64,000 nt of DNA from positions 20,728 through 84,727 of the forward strand of contig CALJKQ010000047.1 of the NCBI GenBank assembly GCA_937973565.1, in the 5' to 3' direction. A model generated the notes under the pieces. That model was not told where the DNA came from and did not search any database. It saw only the letters and a list, made by a program, of their open reading frames with translations. Shown in pieces: positions 32,811 through 44,100 of this stretch (within the stretch, counting starts at the first letter, position 1; each line of letters opens with the position of its first letter). The translations under genes were made by a program, and so were the position numbers. This DNA is from an uncultured Saprospiraceae bacterium (lineage in GTDB: Bacteria > Bacteroidota > Bacteroidia > Chitinophagales > Saprospiraceae).

Positions 32811-34460
32811 ATGGAGAACATCATAGCACTGATTGGCGGCCTTGTCCTGGGGGGACTGGGTGGTTATTTCTCGGTGCGAAACATTTTTAAAAAACAAATC
32901 AGCGAAGCCAACGCCAAAAGTGACATCACTTTAAAGGAAGCCGAGCTGACCGCCAAAAGAAAGATCGACGAAGCCGAAATCCAGGCTGAAAAAATCGTAT
33001 CTAAAGCACAGCAGACGAATGAAAACATTAAGCAGCAAAAAATCCAGGAGGCCCGCGATAAATTTAACCAGCTAAAATCTGAATTTGAGTCTTATAAGGC
33101 AGAGCAGAAAGTGGCCATGAAAGACAGGGAAATGCAGGTTTTAACCCAGGAAAAGGACCTGAAATCAAAGCTCGATGAAATTGCTGCCAAAAATGAACAG
33201 ATTGAACAAAGAGAATCGGAAGTTAAAGCCATTCGGGAGAATCTGGAGGTACAGCTCAAAGTGGTAGCCAAAAAGAAAGAAGAGCTGGAAGCTTCGATTG
33301 AAAAGAAGATCAAAGAGCTTGAAAACATTGCTAAACTCAGCCAGACGGAGGCCAAAGACCAATTGCTGGAAACCATCAAATCCAAAGCGCAGGCAGAGGC
33401 ACTTTCCATCGAGAGGGAGGCCGTTTCCAACGCCAAATTAAACGCCAACAAGGAAGCCAAAAAGATTGTGATCCAAACCATTCAAAGGATGGCGGCTGAA
33501 TACACCATCGAAAATACGGTTTCGGTTTTCAACATCGATTCAGACGATATCAAAGGCCAGATCATTGGTCGGGAGGGTAGAAATATCCGTGCTTTGGAAG
33601 CAGCTACCGGTGCGGAAATTGTGGTGGATGATACACCGGAATCCATTGTTATCTCCAGTTTCGACCCCATCAAACGCGAAGTTTGCAGGTTGGCTTTAAA
33701 AAGATTGGTGGCAGACGGCAGGATCCATCCGGCCAAAATCGAAGAAGTAGTAGCCAAAGTTAAAAAGCAGTTGGATGAGCAGATCATCGAAATCGGAGAG
33801 CGCACCATCATCGATCTCGACATCCATGGCTTGAATCCTTACCTGATTAAAATGGTGGGAAGAATGAGATTCAGGTCATCCTATGGCCAAAACCTATTGA
33901 AGCACTCCATCGAAACCGCCAACTTGTGTGCCACCATGGCCTCAGAACTGGGACTTAGCAGCAAACAGGTGAAAATGGCCAAAAGAGCCGGCTTATTACA
34001 CGATATTGGAAAGGTAACAGAAGAAGAATCAGAACTGTCACACGCATTACTGGGTATGCAGCTCTGTGAAAAATATGGAGAACACGCCGTTATTCAGAAT
34101 GCCGTAGGTGCTCACCACGATGAGATCGAGATGAACAACATCCTTTCTCCGATCATTCAGGCTTGTGATGCCATCTCAGGAGCAAGGCCGGGAGCCCGTA
34201 GAGAAATCCTGGAATCTTACCTCAAACGCATCGGAGAACTGGAAGAATTGGCCATGTCTTACGACGGTGTTCAGAAGGCTTTTGCCATGCAGGCAGGTAG
34301 AGAGTTGAGGGTAATTGTTGAATCCGAAAAAGTATCCGACGACTTTGCTGACGAACTGGCATTTATCATTTCGCAGAAAATTCAAAACGAGATGCAGTAT
34401 CCGGGTCAGGTAAAAGTGACCGTAATTCGGGAGAAAAGAGCAACTGCTTTTGCCAGGTAA
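32811..34460 (+). CDS. rny: Ribonuclease Y
   Basis: 549-residue membrane-anchored endoribonuclease that starts mRNA decay. An N-terminal membrane helix (IIALIGGLVLGGLGGYFSV) is followed by a long Glu/Lys-rich coiled coil (~30-220), a KH domain with IKGQIIGREGRNIRALEAAT, and an HD domain with RAGLLHDIGKVTEEE and the second metal His in VGAHHDEIE. The C-terminal GQVKVTVIREKRATAFAR is standard. Slightly longer than Firmicutes enzymes because of the coiled coil. Confidence 0.97.
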   Translation: MENIIALIGGLVLGGLGGYFSVRNIFKKQISEANAKSDITLKEAELTAKRKIDEAEIQAEKIVSKAQQTNENIKQQKIQEARDKFNQLKSEFESYKAEQKVAMKDREMQVLTQEKDLKSKLDEIAAKNEQIEQRESEVKAIRENLEVQLKVVAKKKEELEASIEKKIKELENIAKLSQTEAKDQLLETIKSKAQAEALSIEREAVSNAKLNANKEAKKIVIQTIQRMAAEYTIENTVSVFNIDSDDIKGQIIGREGRNIRALEAATGAEIVVDDTPESIVISSFDPIKREVCRLALKRLVADGRIHPAKIEEVVAKVKKQLDEQIIEIGERTIIDLDIHGLNPYLIKMVGRMRFRSSYGQNLLKHSIETANLCATMASELGLSSKQVKMAKRAGLLHDIGKVTEEESELSHALLGMQLCEKYGEHAVIQNAVGAHHDEIEMNNILSPIIQACDAISGARPGARREILESYLKRIGELEELAMSYDGVQKAFAMQAGRELRVIVESEKVSDDFADELAFIISQKIQNEMQYPGQVKVTVIREKRATAFAR

Positions 34461-34485
34461 AATCTATATTAAACAGAAATAATGT

Positions 34486-34511
34486 AAGGGGGTGCATAAC
34501 CCCCTTTTTTA
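34486..34511 (+). terminator. Intrinsic terminator of rny
   Basis: AAGGGGG TGCATAA CCCCCTT followed by TTTT, 26 bases after the rny stop. Confidence 0.9.
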
Positions 34512-34591
34512 TTTTATTCCATACACAATAATTTTATGTAATAATAGTTTTAATAGCGAATCAAACCAATGGTATGCATTAAACTTTTTAC

Positions 34592-34804
34592 ATGAAACAA
34601 GATTACAAACAAGCTAAATTTCTCCGGTTCTATTACGGTGAATGCGATATTTTAGATCGCCTGGAAATCGAAAACGAACTGGAAACCAATGTCAGGGCAA
34701 ATCATCAATACGCCACTTTCTACGCCGGTTTGCTCGACAATTTAAAGACCCTGAGTCCCAAACAATCGTCCATCGACAAGATCCTCGCCTACGCCAGATC
34801 ATAG
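34592..34804 (+). CDS. Small conserved-looking protein, unknown function
   Basis: 70 residues (starts MKQDYKQAKFLRFYYGECD, ends SIDKILAYARS). Rich in charged and aromatic residues, predicted helical, no membrane segment, no cysteine pair. The opening FLRFYYGECDILDRLEIENE resembles the N-terminal helix of small anti-sigma or adaptor proteins, but I make no functional claim. Stands alone between the rny terminator and the transporter operon. Confidence 0.55.
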   Translation: MKQDYKQAKFLRFYYGECDILDRLEIENELETNVRANHQYATFYAGLLDNLKTLSPKQSSIDKILAYARS

Positions 34805-34870
34805 GTTTTTTAGGAGCATAGATGCTCAAAACATGGTTTTGTAGTACATTTATCCGACAATCAAAGAGCC

Positions 34871-36172
34871 ATGTTTCCGCTGATCTATTTGATGGCAGGA
34901 CTTCTTGTCCTGATTTTCCTTACGTTAAAGAAGGTCAATCCTTTTTTGGCCTTATTATTAGCATCTGTCATTACCGGTTTATTGGGCGGATTAAATGCGG
35001 TTGATTGCCTGAATGCTATCGAAAAGGGTGTGGGTCAGACCTTAGGCAGCACCTTGCTCATACTTACACTGGGGGGCGCTTACGGCAGTATTTTGGAAAA
35101 AAGCGGGGCAGTTCAACAACTTACGCACGGGTTACTGCAATATTGGGGCATTTCCAAAATTCAATGGGCCATCATGGCTATTTCTTTTCTGATTGGCTTG
35201 CCCTTATTTTACAATGCAGCATTTATTTTGTTGTTCCCTTTGGTTTCAGGATTGATCATCAGTACAGGATTACCGGTGCGGTATCTGGCCTTGCCGATGG
35301 TAGCTTCCTTGTCCATCACCCATGCACTTACACCTCCCCATCCGGCTCCAACCGCTTTGGCAGGCATGCTCAATGCCAGCATTCCCCAGACCCTCTTATG
35401 GGGCTTATGCATCGCATTTCCGACGGCTGTGATCGGAGGTCCACTACTATCCAGGTTTTATAAATGGGAAAGCAAGGCTCAAAATGTATTGGAACCTGCA
35501 ACAAAGCCGGATGGACCGGGCAGTGGCTTATCGTTATTTATGGCCTTGTTGCCTATAATATTGATTACCGGCGGAAACGCAGTGGATGCCATCGGGCATG
35601 AATCACTGAGGTATGCCTTTGAACTTATATCCATGCCGGTAATGGCTTTGCTGGTTTCTCTTCTTTTTGCAGCCTGGAACCTGGGTTTAAAAAGAGGTAG
35701 TACCATGCAGGAAGTCATGCAATGGATGGTAAAAGGCATGGACAGTATTTTCCCCATATTACTCATCGTAGCAGCAGGGGGCGCATTTAAAGAAATATTG
35801 ATGGCGGTTGGGGTGGCTGATAAGCTTGCAGGTATGGCTGCCATGTGGCAAATCCATCCCTTGTTGTTTGCCTGGATATTGGCAGCTTCCATACGAGTGG
35901 CCATTGGCAGTGCAACCGTAGCAGCCCTGACGGCAGCCGGCCTGGTAGCACCTTCCATGGTAAACGGAGCGGTGAGTCCCGAGTTAATGGTATTGGCCAT
36001 TGGCAGCGGCAGTATCTTTTTTTCACACCTCAACGATGCCGGATTCTGGATGTTTAAAGAATTTTTTCAGCTCAGCGTCAAAGAGACTTTCTTATCATGG
36101 ACATTGATGGAAAGCTGTATTTCATTGATAGGCTTGGCTGGTGTGTGGATCATTTATATGTTTGTAGGATGA
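34871..36172 (+). CDS. GntP-family gluconate:H+ symporter-like transporter
   Basis: 433-residue inner-membrane permease of the gluconate transporter (GntP) family with about 12 hydrophobic segments (MAGLLVLIFLTLKKVNPFLA, LLLASVITGLLGG, ILTLGGAYGSILEKSG). The family signatures HALTPPHPAPTALAG and IRVAIGSATVAALTAAGLVAP are intact, as is the C-terminal HLNDAGFWMFKEFF. It imports a sugar acid such as gluconate, or glycerate in some subgroups. Its stop codon overlaps the next start (ATGA), the first of two such overlaps in this operon. Confidence 0.9.
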   Translation: MFPLIYLMAGLLVLIFLTLKKVNPFLALLLASVITGLLGGLNAVDCLNAIEKGVGQTLGSTLLILTLGGAYGSILEKSGAVQQLTHGLLQYWGISKIQWAIMAISFLIGLPLFYNAAFILLFPLVSGLIISTGLPVRYLALPMVASLSITHALTPPHPAPTALAGMLNASIPQTLLWGLCIAFPTAVIGGPLLSRFYKWESKAQNVLEPATKPDGPGSGLSLFMALLPIILITGGNAVDAIGHESLRYAFELISMPVMALLVSLLFAAWNLGLKRGSTMQEVMQWMVKGMDSIFPILLIVAAGGAFKEILMAVGVADKLAGMAAMWQIHPLLFAWILAASIRVAIGSATVAALTAAGLVAPSMVNGAVSPELMVLAIGSGSIFFSHLNDAGFWMFKEFFQLSVKETFLSWTLMESCISLIGLAGVWIIYMFVG

Positions 36173-37353
36173 AAAACGAAAATCTTTTTCAGCAGGCATT
36201 ATTCGTTCTAAGGAAGGCTACCATAGAACAAGGCATTTTAGCCTTGGTGGAAGACCAGGAAAACTATAAAAGGGTTTGGTCGAGAGATGCTTCCATTGCC
36301 GGTATTGCAGGTCTGATGGCGGGTGATGAAGTAATCATCAAAGGTCTCCGCGCCAGTATGCTTACCCTGGCTGATGCACAGGCTGAAACAGGTGCCATAC
36401 CCTCCAATGTCAACCCCGACACGCGGAAAGCCAGTTATGGCAGTCTGGCCGGCAGGGTAGATGCTACAACGTGGTGGCTCATCGCCAGCGCAATTTATAG
36501 CAGACATACACAGGATGAAACATTCTTAGAAAAAATTAAACCGCATGTTGTCAAAGCTTTTGCCGTATTAAGGGCATGGGAGTTCAACGAACGCCATTTG
36601 TTGTACACTCCCTTGAGTGGCAATTGGGCAGATGAATATCCCTTGCACGGCTACCTTTTGTATGACAATTGCCTCCGCTTGTGGGCTTTGAAGTCGTGGA
36701 ATATATTAATGCCAAACGAAGCATTTGAAAGCAAAATATCAGAGGTTGAAAAAGCAATCGTTGTGAATTTTTGGGCAACGAAAGATAGCACAGAACTCTA
36801 TCACCCTAAATTACAAACGAAAGAAGACCCCGATTTTTGGTTGGCCGGATTTCATCCCGGAGGCCCATACACCGGTATTTTTGATGCCGCCGGCAATGCC
36901 TTTGCCTGCCTTTTGGGATTGGGAGATGAAAGCCAAAACAGCAAATTATATTACTACTTAAATGGTGTTGCTGATAACATGGGTAATTACCTCATTCCGG
37001 CTTTTTGGCCTGCCATTCAAGAAGGGGATCCCTTGTGGAGAGACATTGCCAACAACTTTGCCTATCATTTTAAAAATAAAGCACACCATTTTCACAACGG
37101 TGGCTCGTGGCCGGTAATGGCAGGTTGGTTGATTTTGGCACTAAAGCTGAGTGGCATCAATCAAAATTTTGACGTTTGGCAAGCAGCGTGTGAACCTTAT
37201 TTGCAAGATGACGCATATCCTTTTCCGGAATACATCAATACCAAGGATTTTAAAGCCGGAGGCAAGTGCAATCTCAGTTTTAGTGCTGCCGGATATATAT
37301 TGATGTCAATGGAAACTTCTGAAAAAACAAAAGAAAAATTGTGCTTGATATGA
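36169..37353 (+). CDS. Six-hairpin glycoside hydrolase (GH100 / debranching-enzyme-like)
   Basis: 394 residues from the ATG at 36169, which overlaps the transporter stop (ATGA); an upstream frame extension inside the transporter gene is not used. The (alpha/alpha)6-barrel pattern is seen in KRVWSRDASIAGIAGLMAG (likely acid Asp), LTLADAQAETGAIPSNV, GRVDATTWWLIASAIYS, SGNWADEYPLHGYLLYDN and FHNGGSWPVMAGWLILALK. Closest to neutral invertase and amylo-1,6-glucosidase-like families. No signal peptide, so it acts on an intracellular sugar. Substrate unknown; context suggests a disaccharide or sugar acid conjugate. Confidence 0.75.
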   Translation: MKNENLFQQALFVLRKATIEQGILALVEDQENYKRVWSRDASIAGIAGLMAGDEVIIKGLRASMLTLADAQAETGAIPSNVNPDTRKASYGSLAGRVDATTWWLIASAIYSRHTQDETFLEKIKPHVVKAFAVLRAWEFNERHLLYTPLSGNWADEYPLHGYLLYDNCLRLWALKSWNILMPNEAFESKISEVEKAIVVNFWATKDSTELYHPKLQTKEDPDFWLAGFHPGGPYTGIFDAAGNAFACLLGLGDESQNSKLYYYLNGVADNMGNYLIPAFWPAIQEGDPLWRDIANNFAYHFKNKAHHFHNGGSWPVMAGWLILALKLSGINQNFDVWQAACEPYLQDDAYPFPEYINTKDFKAGGKCNLSFSAAGYILMSMETSEKTKEKLCLI

Positions 37354-37988
37354 TTGGAGACAAGATAACCTTAAGTGCAAAATACCTGGAACCGGCCAAC
37401 CACATTTTGGATCTCATTCCCATGGAAAATGGGTTCACCATTTGTGTGGCAGGAGAGTCGGGATCCGGAAAGTCCACCCTGGCTATGGCGCTCCAACAAG
37501 TGATGGAAGAGAGGGGTTTGAAATCTATGGTTTTGCACATGGATGACTACTTTATTTTACCCCCTGCAACCAATCATGCTGAAAGGGAAAAAGATATAAA
37601 CTGGGTAGGACCCGGAGAAGTAAAACTCGAATTGTTGCAAGAGCACATACAACAGTTTAAGATGGGTGAAAAGGTGATTCATAAACCTTTGGTTAATTAC
37701 AGCGAAAACAGCATTGGTTCAGAGGACCTTGACTTAACGGAAGTGCAAGTATTAATTGTGGAAGGTACCTACACATCCTTGCTGGAAACTGATTTACGCA
37801 TCTTCATTAACAGAACTTATCTCGATACATTTGAAGACAGGGTGAAAAGAGCCCGGGATCCCATCACCCCATTTGTAGAAAGTGTTTTAGCTATTGAACA
37901 TGGAATTATTTCCGGTCAAGCCGGTCAAGCCGATATTATAATTGACAAAACTTTCGAAATAATGTTTCGAAATCGTGCCGATAGTTAA
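37350..37988 (+). CDS. P-loop kinase of uridine kinase / phosphoribulokinase type
   Basis: 212 residues from the ATG at 37350, again overlapping the previous stop (ATGA); a GTG three codons earlier is the alternative. Walker A CVAGESGSGKSTLA, a substrate loop VLHMDDYFILPP like that of uridine kinases, the Asp/Glu strand VLIVEGTYTSLL and a lid with RVKRARDPITPF. Family members phosphorylate nucleosides, pentose phosphates or glycerate. With the transporter and hydrolase it completes an import-cleave-phosphorylate operon; the exact sugar is not deducible. Confidence 0.8.
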   Translation: MIGDKITLSAKYLEPANHILDLIPMENGFTICVAGESGSGKSTLAMALQQVMEERGLKSMVLHMDDYFILPPATNHAEREKDINWVGPGEVKLELLQEHIQQFKMGEKVIHKPLVNYSENSIGSEDLDLTEVQVLIVEGTYTSLLETDLRIFINRTYLDTFEDRVKRARDPITPFVESVLAIEHGIISGQAGQADIIIDKTFEIMFRNRADS

Positions 37989-38079
37989 ACGCCATAAGAA
38001 TATTAAATCAAAAAAACATAAAATGCAGAATTATATTTTGATTTAAAGATATTTTTTGGTTTTTTGGATTAATTTTACT

Positions 38080-38087
38080 TATCTTTA
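38080..38087 (+). promoter_or_regulatory. -7 box of the giant SdrD-type gene
   Basis: TATCTTTA, 62 bases before the ATG at 38150, with TTG-containing T-rich DNA upstream. Confidence 0.5.
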
Positions 38088-38149
38088 CCACTTCTTTAGG
38101 CAAGCGGCTCCTGTTTGCAATTTCACAAATTATTTAAATCTTGTTCCGT

Positions 38150-41100
38150 ATGAGACAAAATGTACTTTTGTTTTTGTTTATGGCATTGATATCTTTCAGT
38201 GCAAACGCTCAGTATACTGTTCAGGGCGTTGTGTTTGAAGATGAAAACGCCAATGGAATCTTCGACCTGAGTGAAGCCGGAGTTGTTGGAGTCGCAGTTA
38301 CACTTATCAACGATGGCACGGGTATGCCGGCACTGGCACCGATCAACACAGGATTGGGAGGCGCTTTTTCATTTACCAACAATGTTCCTATGGGTACTTA
38401 TCATATCCGGTTTAACTACAACTCGGTAAACCCCGGTTATGTAGTTACAACTCAGGATGTGACAGGTGCCAATACACAGGCTACTGACGTTGACGACGAT
38501 AGTGATGCAGATATTGCTGCACCGCACGCCACCCATGTTTTTACGGTGGATGCAGGCACACCCATTGAAGATAAAATTGGCATGGGTATTTTTCTGCCTG
38601 GCGATATCAACGGAGAAGTTTGGGAGGATTTAAACGGTGATGGTTTGGATGGAGGTGAACCCAACACACCGGTAAACGTGAATGTATCTTTGTTGGATGC
38701 TGCCACCCTTTCCTTGGTGGCTAATGATGCCAGCGGCAACCCGCTAACGAATCCGGTTTCTACCAACAGCACCTATAGCTTTAACAATATAGCTCCGGGA
38801 GATTACATTGTTGAATTTTCTGAACCGGGTGGACCTTATCCGGGAGGACTTCATTTGACCAAAGTGGATGAAGCAGGTACGCCTGGTTCTCAGGTTGGAG
38901 ACGCAAACAACGATAGTGATGCTGATCCCAATTCTGGTCAAACGTTTCAAATAACATTGGTATCAGACCAAATTGTTGGAGGTATTGATGCCGGTTATTG
39001 GGTACCCGGGCAAGTAGGTGATTTTGTGTGGGAAGATATCAATGGTAACGGCATACAAGATGGAGGAGAGCCCGGATTGGGAGGAATTCAGGTTGAACTC
39101 CTATTTTCAACGGGGGGCGCAGCTCTTGACGCCAACGGTAACCCCTATCCACCACAAGTAACCGGAGGTGCCGGAGATTATATTTTTGATGAAATTCCTC
39201 CAGGCAACTACAAGGTAGCCTTTGAAGTAAATCCGGGAGGTATTTATTATTTTACTAAAAAAGATGCCGGTGGTGACAATGTAGACAGCGATGCTGATTT
39301 AGCTACCGGAGAAACACCCTCTTTTGTTATTCAATCGGGAGATCCTGAAGATCTTGACATTGATGCCGGTTACTACCAAAAATGTACCATCGGTGATTTC
39401 ACCTGGCACGATTTAAACGGCAACGGTATCCAGGATGGAGGTGAACCGGACATAGATGTGGATATAGAAATCACAGATATTTTAACAGGAAACAATCCGC
39501 TATTTGAAGTAGATGGAACTACTCCCTATAATGGAAATATCACTTCATCCGGAGGAAACTATTTGTTCGACAACCTTCCGCCGGGTACTTATAAACTGAC
39601 CTTTACCGCACCCACTGATTATTTTATTACCCTGCAGGGTGTTGGGGGTTCTGCAGTAGATTCGGATCCCGACAGGACCACAGGTATGACAGTAAACCTT
39701 ACCTGTAATTCAGGGGATGAACTGGATGAAATTGATGCAGGATTCTTCACCAAATGCGTAATCTCGGACTTTACCTGGGAAGATCTCGATGGGGATGGCG
39801 CCCAAGGGGGTGAGCCGGGTCTCGGTGGCGTGCAAATTGAGATTATAGATGTTCTAACGGGTCTTCCTCCCACAATTAAAGCAGACGGAACACCTTACAC
39901 CGGAGCCAACATCAACAGCACCGGAGGTGGAAATTACATATTCGACGATCTTCCTCCGGGAGAATACCAACTTACTTTCACAGCTCCGGGTGGTTTCTTC
40001 CTCACTGAACCGGATGCGACTTCAGACGACAAAGACTCTGATGCGGATGTTGCCACAGGTATGACCATCAACATCACTTGTAACTCAGATGATATCATCG
40101 AGGACGTTGATGCGGGCTTCTTTGAAGCTGGCAGAATTGCAGGTGTAGCCTGGCACGATTCCAATGGTGATGGTGTTTTTGATGGATCTGAGCCATTGCT
40201 TGATGGCGTTACCTTCACTTTGATCAATACAGCAGGGCCTACTTTGGATGTATTCGGAGCAGCAGTAGCACCTCAGGTGACGGCGGGTGGTAACTATACC
40301 TTTATAGATCTCAGACCGGGGGTTTACACTATGACTTCTAACTTTCCCGGTTGGATTCCAACTTTAGAGTTGGCTACCGGAGGAACAGACGATAGTGAAT
40401 TTGATGCAGGGGGTAACCTCGTAAATGACATTCAACTTTTATCGGCTGATATAAAAACAAATATCAATGCCGGCTACTATAAACTGATTACAGTAGGGGG
40501 ATCCATCTGGGGTGAAGACGACGGAGGTAATGCTATACTTGATCCCGGAGAAACAGGTGGATTCAATGTGGTGGTAGAGTTGTATGATGCTAGTGGAACC
40601 CTGGTCGCTACAACGCTGGGTGATGCCAATGGAAATTACCAATTTACGGATGTAGTGCCTGGTGATTATAAAATTGTCATTGCTTCTTCCAACTTTATTT
40701 CCGGCGGACCTCTTTATGGTCTTGAATCTTGCGACGGGCAAGGCGGAGATGACGACATAGACAATGATGACAATGGGGATCCGGGAGCTTTGGGTGTTGA
40801 ATCTGTTAACATTCAATTGTATTGCGGCTTAGAGCCCGGTGCCATGGGGGTTGAAAACTTTACCATCGACTTTTGTTTCAAATCAGATTGTGATGTTGAA
40901 AATCCATTGGCCGCGCCTTTGTGTGAAGATGCTGATACGATTTGTGACCTGGCTCTATTGGAAATTTTCTGTAGCCGTATGCCAACTGCTATTTCTGTGG
41001 GTAGTGTTCCCAATCCTTTGTGTGAAGGGCAGGGTGCACCGCACAACATGTCGTGGTTTGGCTTTGTTGCAGGTAGTGGAAATTATACAATGGTTGTAGA

Positions 41101-44100
41101 GCCATTTGCTTGTGCCGGTGGCCAGAATGGAGCTCAGTTAGGCGTTTATGAAGATTGCACCTTTACCACTTCGGTCTATTGTCAGGCAATGCCCTGTGTC
41201 ACGGGGCCGCAATTTATACCGGGGTCCTTGTTTACCCCGGGGCAGGTCTATTTCTTCTGGATGGACGGCTGTTCGGCCAGTGTTTGTAGTTACGACATTG
41301 AAATCCAGGGAGAATTTATACAATATCAAATCCCAGAGATTGTTGACATAGAATGTTCGTCACCTTTTGGAAGATGCGATACCATTTGTCCAAACAACAC
41401 CATAACATTTGATGCAAGGGATGGCTACGATGATCTTACCGCTAAGTTTGACTGGAAGATCACAGCTCCGGACAACACTGAATTGTTATTTACCACAACA
41501 GATCGCTTTCTTACCTATACATTTACTGAATTGGGGGATTACATTGTAGAATTGACCAACATCGATGTAAAATGTTCTCTTCCTATCCCACCTTATCAAA
41601 TTACTGTTACCGTAGCCAACCCGGCAGATGAGGACTTTGGAGTATGGCCGGTTTGTGAAAACTTATTGGATATAGGATGGTTGGGTCCGAATGTAATCTG
41701 GGATACCAACATCAGTGACCCCAACGGCGATGGCTTGAGCGGCTGGCAGGCAGGTGATATCAATAAGCCGGGTACCATTACGAGAGATGTAGTAACTTCT
41801 ACTGGTTGTGAATTCAAGCAAACAGTAGAAGTGGTAAAACTTTTAAATTCAATACCTTTTGATTTGGACACCTTTTTGTGTCCCGGAGAATTTGTGGAAG
41901 TAGGCCCTGTTACCTACAATCTGGAAGTGTGGCCACCGGAACAAGTTTTCTTAACCAACGCTGTTGGTTGTGATAGCTTGGTAAATGTGGCAGTTTTGTT
42001 TTTGGGTATTGATGGCCAGGTTGTAGATGTGGGTTGTGTTACCGGTGGATACCAAATCCAGTTCAACCAGGGACCCAATCCGTTTATCCCGGGAGCATTC
42101 AACAACTTTTTCTTTGAATACGAATACATCTGGAAAGACGAAAACGGCAATATAATTGATGATGGGGACCCTGATTTTGATCCAAGAACCTTGTTGGTTC
42201 CTGCCTCAGGCACCTACACACTGACAGTTGTGCAACATTTCGAAAACTCTACTTGTATGATTGATATGGCTCCCCTTACGGTTGACCTATCAGGTTTAGT
42301 ACCTCAACAAGTCACTCAGGCTACACCTTGGGGCACCTTGTTGTGTGAAGACAATGCAACGTTTACCTATACCATGCAAACCAATATACCAAGTCAGGAT
42401 ATCATTAAATACATCTGGACTTATCCCAATGGCACAACCATCATTGGTCCAAAAGATACTGCCAATATTACCATAAACTGGGCGGGTACCATGGGTGGTA
42501 AAATTTGCGCTTCGATTCAAACAATTTGCGGCATCAGTCCGCCATTGTGCGATACAGTTGACATCGTGCCTATTCCGGTGGCAACACTTCCGGCATTGCC
42601 AAAAATATGCGTGGATAGTATTACTTCGGTTACGGCTACAGGTACCTCACTTCCGGGTTATCAGTACAACTGGGATTTCAATGGAGGAACTCTGGTAACC
42701 AACCCTGCTGTTGGCGCCGGTCCTCATTTGGTTTCATGGGGTGATCCCGGTATCAAAGATGTAGATTTGACCATTGGAGTTCAGGCTTGTATTTCCAATC
42801 TGGCTACAACCCAGGTGGAAGTTGTTGCTCCTGTACCTGCACCTATTATCGATTGTTCAGGTTCATTGGGACAAATTCAGTTTACCTGGCCTACTCCGGC
42901 AGGATCGACAGGCTTTAACGTACAGGTTGTTAATGGACCTTCCGGTGTGCTCAATGGAAATACATATACTGTTACAGTTCCTGCAAATCAAATCGTACAG
43001 GTTGACATAATACTTACAACTACTACCAACAGTCCATGCGGAAGTTTGGTGTCTGCAAGTGGTTGTTCTTCTCAGGATTGTATTCCACCGAATGTTGAAA
43101 TAGAGCCGGTTGCAGATATTTGTCTAACAGCTACTACACAGCCAATTACATTGGCAACCATGATCAATGGCACTACCGGGGGTACAAGTGTATTCTCAGG
43201 TCCGGGTATTACAGACCCTGCCAATGGAGTATTTGATCCTAAGCAGGCGAATTTAGGAGCCAATACCATCACGCTTCAATACACGGATCCCAACAATTGT
43301 AGGGATAATGCAACCCAAATCATCAATGTTTACGAAACACCAACAGCTGATTTCATAACCGATAAGGCAGTTATTTGTCAGGATAGCTCTGTGAAAGTAC
43401 AATACAATGGATCCATTACCTCAGGTGGAAGTTACAACTGGACTTTCGGCAATGATGTAGTGACTCCGGGTAACGGAACCGGTCCTTTTAATATTAAATG
43501 GACCAATCCGGGTAATAAGACCATCAACCTTACAGCTACTAAAAATGGTTGTGTTTCTCAACCATACAAGTTGGATGTTCAGGTTGATCCCCGTGTACCA
43601 CCGGTATCTATTGAGTGTATTGACCAGAAGGCTACGGAGATTACCGTAGGTTGGAACAGCATAGCCAACATCGATGACTATACGTTGTTAATTAACGGCA
43701 CTCCTATTCCAAACACTACCAATCTTACTTATAATCTTACAGGGCTTACACCCAATGATAAAGTCTTCTTTGAACTCAGGGCCAACAGCAGCAATGCATG
43801 TCCCGGAACCGTAGATACCATTACCTGTACAGCCGAGCTTTGTCCACCTATTATCATTGATTTCAGTGTAGGTGACACTACAATCTGTCTCAACAGCGAT
43901 GCCAAACCCTTCCAAATAGATGCATTGATTTCCGGAGGTTTGGGAACCGGTACCGGAGTAAAAACATGGAGCGGTCGAGGTATTGATGCAGATGGTTTGT
44001 TTGACCCTGTTGCGGCAGGTCCAAGCACCGGACAAGGCCATAAGATTACCCTCACATTTGTAGAAGGTACTTGTGATGAAGCAGCGAGCTTAAATATTAA

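Noticed and set aside
35479..36033. 184-codon antisense frame opposite the transporter gene
   Set aside because: Mirror image of hydrophobic codons; the sense frame is a full GntP-family protein.
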